Of a stretch of DNA of 64,000 nucleotides, positions 19,079 to 26,865 are shown piece by piece. How positions within the stretch are numbered: position 1 is the first letter of the stretch; each line of letters starts with the position of its first letter. The stretch is from Massilia sp. R2A-15 (GTDB lineage: Bacteria > Pseudomonadota > Gammaproteobacteria > Burkholderiales > Burkholderiaceae_D). The notes under the pieces are model-generated. The model worked only from the letters and a program-made list of their open reading frames with translations. It ran no database searches and had not been told where the DNA came from. The stretch is from the NCBI RefSeq assembly GCF_030704305.1, contig NZ_CP131935.1, positions 930,001 through 994,000 on the forward strand. The letters run 5' to 3'. Made by a program: the position numbers and the translations under genes.

Positions 19079-20065
19079 ATGACCGATACTACCCACCCAT
19101 TTTCCGCCCTCGGCCCCGACTGCGTGCTCGACGCCCTCGACAGCGTCGGCCTCTTCGGCGACGGCCGCCTGCTGGCCCTGAACAGCTACGAGAACCGCGT
19201 GTACCAGGCCGGCCGCGAAGAGGGCGGCCCGGTCGTCGTGAAGTTCTACCGCCCGCAACGCTGGACCGACGCCGCCATCCTCGAGGAGCACGCTTTCGTC
19301 GCCGAACTGGCCGAGCGCGAGATTCCCGTCGTGCCGGCCCTGACAGTCGACGGCCGCACCCTGCACGAATTCGCCGGCTTCCGCTTCGCCGTCTTCCCCA
19401 GCCGCGGCGGCCGCGCGCCGGAGTTGGGCGACCCCGCCACGCTCGAATGGATCGGCCGCTTCATCGGCCGCATCCACGCCGTCGGCGCGCTGGCGCCGTA
19501 CCGCGAGCGTCCGGCGCTGACCATCGAGACCTTCGGCTACGAGCCGCGCAACTACCTGCTGGCGAACGGCTTCATTCCGACCGAACTGGCGCCGGCCTGG
19601 ACCAGCGTGGTCGACCAGGCGCTCGAGGGCGTGGCCCGCTGCTTCGAGCGCGCGGGAAGCCAGCCGACCCTGCGCCTGCATGGCGACTGCCACGCCGGCA
19701 ACGTGCTGTGGACCCCCGACGGCCCCCATTTCGTCGATTTCGACGACAGCCGCACCGGCCCGGCCGTGCAGGACCTGTGGATGCTGCTGTCGGGCGAGCG
19801 CGCCGACATGGTGCGCCAGATGGCCGACATCCTGGCCGGCTACGAGGACTTCGCCGATTTCGATCCGCGCCAGCTGTACCTGGTCGAGGCGCTGCGCACC
19901 CTGCGCCTGATCCATTATTCGGCCTGGCTGGCGATGCGCTGGGACGACCCGGCGTTCCCCGTCGCGTTTCCGTGGTTCAACACGCAACGGTATTGGCAGG
20001 ATCGCATCCTCGAACTGCGCGAGCAGGTGGCGCTGATGGACGAGCCGCCGCTGTGGCCTGTGTGA
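19079..20065 (+). CDS. srkA: Stress-response serine/threonine kinase SrkA (YihE/RdoA)
   Basis: A 328-residue kinase with the aminoglycoside-phosphotransferase-like fold. SrkA protects cells against stress-induced death in enterobacteria. Visible motifs: LNSYENRVYQ at the N-terminus, VVVKFYRPQRW with the ATP-binding Lys, catalytic HGDCHAGNVLW near residue 201 and the metal-binding VDFDDSRTGPAVQD. Length and order match the family exactly. The gene stands alone. Degenerate copies of the family A repeat seem to lie upstream (18896-18911, 19029-19059) and a perfect one lies downstream. Confidence 0.95.
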   Translation: MTDTTHPFSALGPDCVLDALDSVGLFGDGRLLALNSYENRVYQAGREEGGPVVVKFYRPQRWTDAAILEEHAFVAELAEREIPVVPALTVDGRTLHEFAGFRFAVFPSRGGRAPELGDPATLEWIGRFIGRIHAVGALAPYRERPALTIETFGYEPRNYLLANGFIPTELAPAWTSVVDQALEGVARCFERAGSQPTLRLHGDCHAGNVLWTPDGPHFVDFDDSRTGPAVQDLWMLLSGERADMVRQMADILAGYEDFADFDPRQLYLVEALRTLRLIHYSAWLAMRWDDPAFPVAFPWFNTQRYWQDRILELREQVALMDEPPLWPV

Positions 20066-20083
20066 AGCCGCGACCCAAGGTCT

Positions 20084-20110
20084 GGGGTCAGGTCCGCCGG
20101 ACCTGACCCC
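20084..20110. repeat. Family A repeat, perfect single copy (copy 6)
   Basis: A fully symmetrical 27-bp palindrome (GGGGTCAGGTCC, centre GCC, GGACCTGACCCC) 18 bp after the srkA stop. The rest of the 184-bp gap to the next gene holds a possible -10 box GATAAT at 20239-20244. Confidence 0.9.
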
Positions 20111-20249
20111 GGGTTTGTCGGCGCCGCTGAGACATGCCGCCGTCGGCGCCCAGGCACAACCTCCACGGCCTCTTCGAAATAACGAAATAGGGCACTTTCC
20201 CCCGTCTGCTCGGTGCTCGGCCGAGCGCCGCCGCGCGTGATAATCGTGT

Positions 20250-22556
20250 ATGTTTTCCGTCCTGGAAGACGACATTGCGAGCACGATCATGGAACCGCTT
20301 CTGCCACCTCACGACGACGCCAACATCAGCATCGACCTTCCCGCCGCCCCGGGCGCGCCGGAGCCGGCTGACCGCGCGCAGTCGGAGATGCGCGCCATCC
20401 GCGAGGGCATCGCGCGCGTCGAAGCCGAAGCGAAGGCAACCTGCGCGGCCGAAAGCCGGGCCCACGCCGAAGCGCGCGCGCGCAGCCTGGCCGAGGAGCG
20501 CGCCGCGATGGACGCCGCCGCCGCCCAGGCCGCGCTCGAGCACGCGCAGGCGTCGGAAGACGCGATCGAGGCCAACCGCGACCGCGTCGAAACCCTGCGC
20601 GCCGCCGCACAGGCGAGCATGGAGCGCCTCGAAGCGGTGCGCCAGGAGACCGCCGAACTGCGCGCCCGCGTCGAAGCCGACACCCGAATCAAGCTGGCCG
20701 CCGAAGCGCGCGCCAAATCCGAGGAAGAAGCGCGCCGCCGCGCCGCCGAACAGATCGAAGCCGAAGCCGAAATGGCCAGGCGCGCCGCGCTTGCCGCCGA
20801 GGACCTCGAGGCGCACACCGAGCAGGCCAGGCTGCAGGCGGTCGAACGCGTCGCCGCCGTCCACGCCGCGAAAGAGGAAGTGCTGCAGATCGCCAGCGCC
20901 GACGCGCGCATGGCCACGCTGGCGCGCGAGCGCGAACGCCAGGCCAAGGGCGCGCGCCAGACCGCCGAACAGCTGGCCGACGCCGAAGCCGAGGCGCTCG
21001 AGCTGACCGTGCAGCGCGAAAAGGCCGACCAGGTCGCGCTGGCCGCGGCGTTCGCCCGCGCGATGGCGGAGGCGCGCGCGCTGGAGGAAGCCCGCGCGCT
21101 GGCTCACATCGAGCAGGAACGCGAGGCGATCGCCCAGGCCCAGGCCGATTCCGAGCGGATGGCGGCCAAGGCGATCCACTTGCGCCTGCAGACGGAAAAA
21201 GAGCTGCGCGAGGCGGCGGTGCACCGCGAACGCGTCGAGCAGATGGCGCTGGCCACCGCCGAGGCGCGGCGCGATGCCGAGGCGCGCATCATGTCCGCCA
21301 CCGAGGCGCGCATCCAGGTCGACCGGCAGCTGCGCGAAGTGGCGCTGGGCCGCGCGCTGGCCGAGGAAGAACAAACCCAGGAGGCGCAGGCCAGGGTCGA
21401 GGCGGAGAAAGCCGCCGCGGAGCAGGCACGCCAGCGCGCCGCCGCCGAGCAGGCCGCTGCCGCCGCCGCGCAACTGGAAGCCCAGGAGCACGAGCGCGCA
21501 CGCGTGCTGGCCGAGGAACGCGCCGCGCTGGCGCAGAAGGCCGCCGACCTGGCCGCCGCCGAAAACGCGTCGGGCGAGGCGGAACGCGAAGCGCTGGCCG
21601 CCCAGGTGGCGCGCCACGCCGAGACGGCCGAACTGGCCGCGCGCAAGGCCGAACAGGCCGCCGCGCTGGAAGCGGCCGAACGCGCGCGCGCCGAGGCGGA
21701 GCAGCAGGCTTTGCTGGCGCTGCAGGAAAAGCTCGCGGCCGAACAGGAGTTGACGGCCGCCGCCGAGGCGCGCGCCGCCGCGCAGCAGGAACAGGCGGCG
21801 CTGCTGCGCCAGAAAGCCGACGCCGAACGCCGCGCCGAACAGGCGCAATTGACCGAGAACGAAGCGGCGCGCCTGTTGGCTGAACAGGCCGAACTGGAAA
21901 GCGCGCAGCAAAGCGCCGCCGGCGAGGCCGTTGCCGCGCAGGTGCGGGCCGCGGCCGAACTGGCCGAAGTGCAGGCGCAGCGCGCCGAACTGGAACGCGC
22001 AAAGCTGGCGCTGGCCGAAGAAGCGCTGGCGGCCGAACGCGCCGCGGCCGACGCCGAGCGCGCCGCGCTGGCGCTGGCCGAACAGCTGCTGGCGGCCCAG
22101 CGCGAGACCGCCGCCGCGCAGGCGAAGGAAAACGAGGCGATGGCCGCGCGCGTGGAAGCGGAGCGCGCGACGACCGGAGCGGTGCAACTGCGCGCCGACG
22201 CCGAGCACCAGAAGGCGGCCATTGCGCTGGAAGTGCAGGCCGCGGAAGAGCAGGCGGCCGAAGCGATGAGCGACAAGCTCAACGCGCAGCGCATCCTGCT
22301 GGAAAGCGCGCAGGCGCACGCGGCGATGCAGCGCAAGGTAGCGATGACGACCCAGGCGATGGCCGACGCCAAGCAGCAGTTGCTGGAGCTGGAAACCTCG
22401 CGCCTGGCGGCCGAACGCCGCGCGCTGGCCGCGACCGGCGAGGCGGTGGCCCAGCGCTCGTCCGAAGCGAAGCAGCGCGTCGCCTCCGAAACCATCACCC
22501 GCGAAGTCATCGGCCGCCTGCTCACGCAGCCGTCGTCGTCAACCCCGGAAAAATAG
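20250..22556 (+). CDS. Giant Ala/Glu-rich coiled-coil protein
   Basis: A 768-residue protein that is almost entirely predicted coiled coil: from about residue 45 to 745 it is runs of Ala, Glu, Arg, Gln and Leu with repeated AEAERAAAE-like blocks and no visible globular domain, signal peptide or membrane segment. The first 40 residues are Pro/Asp-rich (EPLLPPHDDANIS), and the end (REVIGRLLTQPSSSTPEK) is short. It resembles TolA domain II or cytoskeletal filament proteins in composition only. ATG 20250 is used; ATG 20289 is a fair alternative because a GATAAT box lies directly before 20250. No homologous family is recognised; the extreme composition can also inflate an open frame, but the regular heptads argue for a real gene. 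Confidence 0.7.
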   Translation: MFSVLEDDIASTIMEPLLPPHDDANISIDLPAAPGAPEPADRAQSEMRAIREGIARVEAEAKATCAAESRAHAEARARSLAEERAAMDAAAAQAALEHAQASEDAIEANRDRVETLRAAAQASMERLEAVRQETAELRARVEADTRIKLAAEARAKSEEEARRRAAEQIEAEAEMARRAALAAEDLEAHTEQARLQAVERVAAVHAAKEEVLQIASADARMATLARERERQAKGARQTAEQLADAEAEALELTVQREKADQVALAAAFARAMAEARALEEARALAHIEQEREAIAQAQADSERMAAKAIHLRLQTEKELREAAVHRERVEQMALATAEARRDAEARIMSATEARIQVDRQLREVALGRALAEEEQTQEAQARVEAEKAAAEQARQRAAAEQAAAAAAQLEAQEHERARVLAEERAALAQKAADLAAAENASGEAEREALAAQVARHAETAELAARKAEQAAALEAAERARAEAEQQALLALQEKLAAEQELTAAAEARAAAQQEQAALLRQKADAERRAEQAQLTENEAARLLAEQAELESAQQSAAGEAVAAQVRAAAELAEVQAQRAELERAKLALAEEALAAERAAADAERAALALAEQLLAAQRETAAAQAKENEAMAARVEAERATTGAVQLRADAEHQKAAIALEVQAAEEQAAEAMSDKLNAQRILLESAQAHAAMQRKVAMTTQAMADAKQQLLELETSRLAAERRALAATGEAVAQRSSEAKQRVASETITREVIGRLLTQPSSSTPEK

Positions 22557-22577
22557 CACCCGACGCTGAGCTACAAT

Positions 22578-22658
22578 GGGGTCAGGTCCGCAGGACCGGA
22601 CCCCGATGTGCCGGCGCCGCGTCACGAAGCCGGGGTCTGGTCCCGCGGACCTGACCCC
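22578..22658. repeat. Family A repeat pair (copies 7-8)
   Basis: Palindromes at 22578-22604 and 22632-22658, 27 bp apart and in mirrored order (GGGGTCAGGTCC first, GGACCTGACCCC last), in the 193-bp gap between the coiled-coil gene and the solute-binding-like gene. Confidence 0.9.
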
Positions 22659-22749
22659 AATTTGTTCACACAGTATCGAAATCTCAGCCATCTTCACGGC
22701 CGGATCGCGTACCATTTATTCTTTTTTCGCTTTTTCCCCAACTGCCTCC

Positions 22750-23472
22750 ATGCCAGCCCTCCGTCGATTCGCGCTTTGCTGCGCGCTGCTGTCGCCCTTG
22801 TTCGCCCGGTCCGGCGAACTGGTGGTGCTGGTCGATACCGGCACCGACATGCCGATGGCGCGCTTCGACCACTACCGCCTGGTGGCCGGCGTCCACAAGG
22901 ATATCGGCGAGGCGCTGGCCAGGGCCATGGGACGCACGCCGAAGTTCCTGGCGCTGCCGCGCAAGCGCATTCCGCTGGCGCTCGATTCGGGCGAGGCCGA
23001 TGTGCTGTGCGGGTACGTCCCAGAGTGGCTGGATGGCCGGTTCGGCTGGAGCCAGCCGTTTTACCCGCAGGTCGAAGTGGTGCTCAGCGACCGCGCCGCC
23101 CCGCGCCCGTCCTCTGTCGCCGAGCTGGCCGGCCAGCAGATTGGCACCGTGTTCGGCTTCAGCTATCCGGAACTCGATCGCGCGCTGGGCAAGGATTTCG
23201 TGCGCGCCGACGCGCCCAGCATCGAGCTGAACTTCCGCAAGCTGGCGGCCGGCCGGCTGCGCCACATGGTGACGATGAAAAGCTGGTCCGACTATCGCAT
23301 CAAGACCAGCGAACCGGGCCTGTCCCTGCACCCGCCGCTGGTGGTGACCACCTACATGACCCGCTGCGCCGTGTCGCCGAAGAGCAAGGTCGGCGTCGCC
23401 GACGTCAACCGCGCCATCGCGCGCATCGTCAAGGATGGCGCCGTCCCGGCGATCGCCGCGCGCTACCGCTAG
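22750..23472 (+). CDS. Periplasmic substrate-binding-like protein
   Basis: A 240-residue exported protein with a short signal peptide (MPALRRFALCCALLSPLFARSGE). The mature part follows the type-2 periplasmic binding fold of amino-acid ABC receptors: LVVLVDTGTDMPM start, KDIGEALARAMGRTPKFLALPRKRIPLALDSGEADVLCGY in pieces, and SVAELAGQQIGTVFGFSYPEL. No permease or ATPase genes are adjacent, so it is an orphan receptor, or an enzyme-like or sensor relative. ATG 22750 excludes upstream repeat sequence from the gene. Confidence 0.82.
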   Translation: MPALRRFALCCALLSPLFARSGELVVLVDTGTDMPMARFDHYRLVAGVHKDIGEALARAMGRTPKFLALPRKRIPLALDSGEADVLCGYVPEWLDGRFGWSQPFYPQVEVVLSDRAAPRPSSVAELAGQQIGTVFGFSYPELDRALGKDFVRADAPSIELNFRKLAAGRLRHMVTMKSWSDYRIKTSEPGLSLHPPLVVTTYMTRCAVSPKSKVGVADVNRAIARIVKDGAVPAIAARYR

Positions 23473-23475
23473 TCC

Positions 23476-23847
23476 TCAAGGCGTGACGACGACCTTCCCG
23501 ACGAAGTATTCGGTCTCGCCGAAGCAGGCGCTCGGCACGCCCTTGTGCTGCTCGTAGCTCAGTTTAACGCGCTTGCCCATCGCATCCATCAGCTGTTTGG
23601 CCACCACGTCGTCGCGCACCGAGAACTCGAACTTCTCGGGAATCGCGCCCGGCATGCTGGTGAGGAGGATCTCGCCTTCCCAGGTCTTGCAGATCCAGCC
23701 CTTGCGCGAGAATTTCTGCAGGAAGCCGGCCCGTTCGCCGTCCGCATATGACATGGTCAGGGTCACCCAGGTATAGGCGGCGAACAGCGCCACGGCGCCG
23801 GCGATCAGGAGCAGCAGGATGAGCGATACGCGTTTAGGCGTGGGCAT
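23476..23847 (-). CDS. Small membrane-anchored protein of unknown function
   Basis: A 123-residue protein with one N-terminal membrane helix (VSLILLLLIAGAVALFAAYTWV) and a small extracytoplasmic domain with WICKTWEGEI, RDDVVAKQLMDAMGKRVKLSYEQH and two Cys (C53, C108) that could pair. Similar proteins are sometimes mislabelled as a dehydrogenase, which nothing here supports. The 3' ends of this gene and the solute-binding-like gene are 3 bp apart, a tight convergent pair. The DUF475 gene upstream runs the same way with a 36-bp gap. Confidence 0.75.
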   Translation of the reverse strand: MPTPKRVSLILLLLIAGAVALFAAYTWVTLTMSYADGERAGFLQKFSRKGWICKTWEGEILLTSMPGAIPEKFEFSVRDDVVAKQLMDAMGKRVKLSYEQHKGVPSACFGETEYFVGKVVVTP

Positions 23848-23883
23848 GGAGGGCTTTCATGGTTGGTTGAGGATGACTGCGCA

Positions 23884-24942
23884 TCAGGCGCGCAGGTGTT
23901 TGTCGGCCAGCTCGCGCTCCTCGCGCCGCTTGTGGCGGATCGACGACCACAGCGAGACGACGATGAAGGCCACGCCCGACAGGCCGGTGAACCATTCGGG
24001 AATCTCGTATTCGACGCTGGCGAACATGATCAGCGCGAGGATGCCGATCGCGTAATGGGCGCCGTGCTCGAGGAAGACGAATTCGTCCAGCGTGCCGCGG
24101 TGGACTAGGTAGACCGTCAGCGAACGCACGAACATGGCGCCGATCGCCAGGCCCAGCATGATGATGACGACGTCGTTGGTGATGGCGAAGGCGCCGATCA
24201 CGCCGTCGAAGCTGAACGAGGCGTCCAGCACTTCCAGGTAGAGGAAGCCGCCGATCGAGCCTTGCGAGATCAGCTTGCCGACCGCCGGGTCGTTCGACTC
24301 TTCTTCTTCGAGCAAACCGCTGATCCAGTCCACGCCGACATAGACCAGCACGCCGACGATGCCGGCGGTGAGCACGGCCAGCTTGCGGCCCTCGGGCACC
24401 AGCGTCATGCAGCCGAACACCGCGCCCACCGTCAGCAGGATGGCCAGGCCCTCGGTGCCGTACTGGCCGACCTTGCGCTCGATCCAGCCCAGCCAGTGCA
24501 GCTCCTTCTCGTCGTCGAACAGGAAGTTGAGGAACACCAGCAGCAGGAAGGCGCCGCCGAACGCCGACACTTCGGCATGGTGGTCGCCCAGGTGGCGCGC
24601 ATACTCGGCCGGCGTGTTGATCGCCATGCTCCAGACATCGACCAGGCCCAGGCCGGTGGCGGCGGCGACGATCACCAGGGGGAACAGCAGGCGCATGCCG
24701 AACACCGCGACCAGGATGCCGACGGTGAGGAACAATTTGCGCCACTTCTCGTTCCAATGGCGTAGCACGGTGGCGTTGACGACCGCGTTGTCGAACGAAA
24801 GCGATACTTCGAGCACGCCCAGCACGGCGGCGATCCACAGCGCCTGCAGCATGGTCCCCGGGCCGCCGTGCGAATAACCCCACCATCCGGCCAGCGCCAT
24901 CAGCACCACGGTGACCAGGATGGATAGTTTGAAATATTGCAT
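23884..24942 (-). CDS. DUF475 integral membrane protein (TerC/Alx superfamily)
   Basis: A 352-residue inner-membrane protein with about nine hydrophobic segments. The two internally repeated acidic motifs, VSLSFDNAVVNA and ASFSFDGVIGAFAITND, are the signature of the TerC/DUF475 group, whose members are tied to tellurite resistance and to Mn2+ or other metal export. A charged insert (LEEEESNDPAVGK) separates the halves. No Mn-type riboswitch is recognisable in the 149-bp gap to the divergent PAP2 gene. Specific substrate unknown. Confidence 0.9.
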   Translation of the reverse strand: MQYFKLSILVTVVLMALAGWWGYSHGGPGTMLQALWIAAVLGVLEVSLSFDNAVVNATVLRHWNEKWRKLFLTVGILVAVFGMRLLFPLVIVAAATGLGLVDVWSMAINTPAEYARHLGDHHAEVSAFGGAFLLLVFLNFLFDDEKELHWLGWIERKVGQYGTEGLAILLTVGAVFGCMTLVPEGRKLAVLTAGIVGVLVYVGVDWISGLLEEEESNDPAVGKLISQGSIGGFLYLEVLDASFSFDGVIGAFAITNDVVIIMLGLAIGAMFVRSLTVYLVHRGTLDEFVFLEHGAHYAIGILALIMFASVEYEIPEWFTGLSGVAFIVVSLWSSIRHKRREERELADKHLRA

Positions 24943-25091
24943 GCTTCTCCTCTAATTGACTGAAACGCCACACTGGACAGAAGTTTAACGCGTCTGAGGC
25001 GGCCGGGGCGTTTTGATGGTCGCCGCCGGGGCTTGCTTCTGCGATAATTCTGCACGGCATTAATTAATGCAACTATTCCTGGAAGAATTCG

Positions 25092-25517
25092 ATGGACATC
25101 ACCTATCTCGTCACCCCCGTCATCACCTGGATGCTGGTCGGGCCGATCAAATTCCTGATCACCAGCGTGCGCCAGCGCCGCCTGGCGTTCGACCTGGTCG
25201 GCAACGGCGGCTTCCCGAGCAACCACAGCTCGGTGGTGACCAGCATGGCGACCCTGATCGCGCTGCGCGAGGGCATGGCCGACCCGGCCTTCGGCGTGGC
25301 GGTGACGCTGGCCTTCATCGTGATGATCGACGCCAACAGCCTGCGCCAGCACGTCGGGCGCCAGGCTGCGGCGATCAACCGCCTCGGCGGCGCGGGCGAG
25401 GGCGTGAAGCCGCTGCGCGAGCGCATGGGCCACACCCTGGTCGAGATCAGCGGGGGCGTCTGCACCGGCATCCTGGTCGGCTTCGCCATCAACTACGTTT
25501 CCACTCGTCTGTTTTAA
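25092..25517 (+). CDS. Divergent PAP2 family protein
   Basis: A 141-residue membrane protein of the divergent PAP2 (DUF212) family, related to acid phosphatases and vanadium haloperoxidases. The conserved GGFPSNHSSVVTSMAT block (about residues 38-53) and IVMIDANSLRQHVGRQA are both present; the latter retains the His of the family. Members may dephosphorylate lipid-linked substrates, but activity is unproven. A single family B repeat arm follows at 25522-25547. Confidence 0.88.
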   Translation: MDITYLVTPVITWMLVGPIKFLITSVRQRRLAFDLVGNGGFPSNHSSVVTSMATLIALREGMADPAFGVAVTLAFIVMIDANSLRQHVGRQAAAINRLGGAGEGVKPLRERMGHTLVEISGGVCTGILVGFAINYVSTRLF

Positions 25518-25521
25518 GGAT

Positions 25522-25547
25522 GTCGCACCTGCCTCCGCAGGTACGAC
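25522..25547. repeat. Family B repeat, single arm
   Basis: Self-complementary hairpin GTCGCACCTGC...GCAGGTACGAC right after the divergent PAP2 stop. The rest of the 201-bp gap to the RND adaptor gene shows no feature I can name. Confidence 0.6.
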
Positions 25548-25718
25548 AATTTGCCGCTGGAAATGCAGGCTGTCGCGCTTATCTGCATTTCATCCCATCA
25601 AATCGTCATTACAAGTCTCGCCGATTGACTGGCCTCTGGCGCTCAAGGATACTTTCACGCTGACCGTTCGTTCGGGCTGCTTTCACGTCTAAAAAATCTA
25701 TATTTCCGGAGAAATACA

Positions 25719-26864
25719 ATGCTGCGCAAAACCATGCTCGTCCTCGCTGTCGCCTCGGCGCTCGTCGCCTGCAGTAAGCAGGGCAAGGACCCGAAGGACG
25801 CCAAGGACACCAAGGCCGTCCAGTTGCAGGTCGCCCCGGAAGACCTGCTGACCGTGCAGAGCAGCGCGCTGGCCTCGGGCCCGGTCATCACCGGCTCGGT
25901 CCAGCCCGAGCGCAAGGCCGACTTGCGCGCCGAAGTGTCGGCCGTCGTGCTGCAGGTTCTGAAAGAGAACGGCGAAGCGGTCAAGCGCGGCGACGTGCTG
26001 GTCAAGCTCGATGAAACAGCAATCCGCGACAGCCTGAGCTCGGCCGAAGCGTCGGCGCGCTCGGCCACCCAGGCGCTGGAACAGTCCGAGCGCCAGCTCG
26101 AGCGCCTCAAGACGCTGCGCGCCTCGGGCATGACCTCGGCCCAGGCCCTCGACGACGCCGAAGTGCGCCGCAACAGCGCCCAGAGCGAAGTGGCGGCCGC
26201 GCGCACCCGCGTGGTGCAGGCGCGCCAGCAGCTGGCGCGCACCCAGGTGCGGGCGCCGTTCGACGGCGTGGTGTCGGACCGCAAGGTATCGGCCGGCGAC
26301 ACCGCCGCCGTGGGCAAGGAAATGCTGAAGGTGATCGATCCGTCGAGCATGCGCTTCGAAGGCCGCGTCTCGAGCGACAAGGTCAGCCAGCTCAAGGTCG
26401 GCCTGCCGGTCAGCTTCCGCGTCAACGGCTACGGCGACCAGGAATTCCGCGGCACCATCAAGCGCATCGACTTTGCCGCCAACGACGTGACGCGCCAGGT
26501 CGAGGTGCTGGTCAGCTTCGCCAACGCCACGCAGCCGAAGGTGTCGGGCCTGTACGCCGAAGGCCGCGTTGAAGCGGAAAATGTCGCGGCGCTGACCCTG
26601 CCGGAAGGCGCGCTGGTCAAGGCCGGCGACAAGGCCTATACCTGGCGCGTCAAGGACCGCACGCTCAACCGGGTCGACCTGACGCTGGGCATGCGCGACG
26701 CGCGCACCGGCAACTACGAGGTGCGCGGCGGCCTGGCCGCCGGCGACACGGTCATGCGCAATCCGACTTCGAGCCTGAAGGACGGCCAGCCGGTGGCGCT
26801 GGCCGCGACCCGCGTGGCCAGCACTTCGGCAACCACGGCGGCCGCGGCCGCGCAGGGGAAATAA
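25719..26864 (+). CDS. RND efflux periplasmic adaptor (membrane fusion lipoprotein)
   Basis: A 381-residue MFP/HlyD-type adaptor. The signal peptide ends in a lipobox (ALVAC, acylated Cys18), so it is anchored to the inner membrane. Beta-barrel/lipoyl segments flank a helical hairpin: ADLRAEVSAVVLQVLKENGEAVKRGDVLVKLDE and LARTQVRAPFDGVVSDRKVSAGD (in pieces) are the two lipoyl halves. It joins the inner-membrane pump to an outer-membrane channel. The pump gene starts 2 bp after its stop; no regulator or TolC-like gene is adjacent. Confidence 0.95.
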   Translation: MLRKTMLVLAVASALVACSKQGKDPKDAKDTKAVQLQVAPEDLLTVQSSALASGPVITGSVQPERKADLRAEVSAVVLQVLKENGEAVKRGDVLVKLDETAIRDSLSSAEASARSATQALEQSERQLERLKTLRASGMTSAQALDDAEVRRNSAQSEVAAARTRVVQARQQLARTQVRAPFDGVVSDRKVSAGDTAAVGKEMLKVIDPSSMRFEGRVSSDKVSQLKVGLPVSFRVNGYGDQEFRGTIKRIDFAANDVTRQVEVLVSFANATQPKVSGLYAEGRVEAENVAALTLPEGALVKAGDKAYTWRVKDRTLNRVDLTLGMRDARTGNYEVRGGLAAGDTVMRNPTSSLKDGQPVALAATRVASTSATTAAAAAQGK

Positions 26865-26865
26865 T

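Noticed and set aside
20088..22319. Long Gly/Leu/Arg-rich open frame antisense to the coiled-coil gene
   Set aside because: Low-complexity reverse image of Ala/Glu codons; it starts inside the gene and ends in a repeat, with no ribosome site or domain.
24943..25091. Mn2+ (yybP-ykoY) riboswitch before the DUF475 gene
   Set aside because: The gap has none of the conserved loop sequences of that motif.
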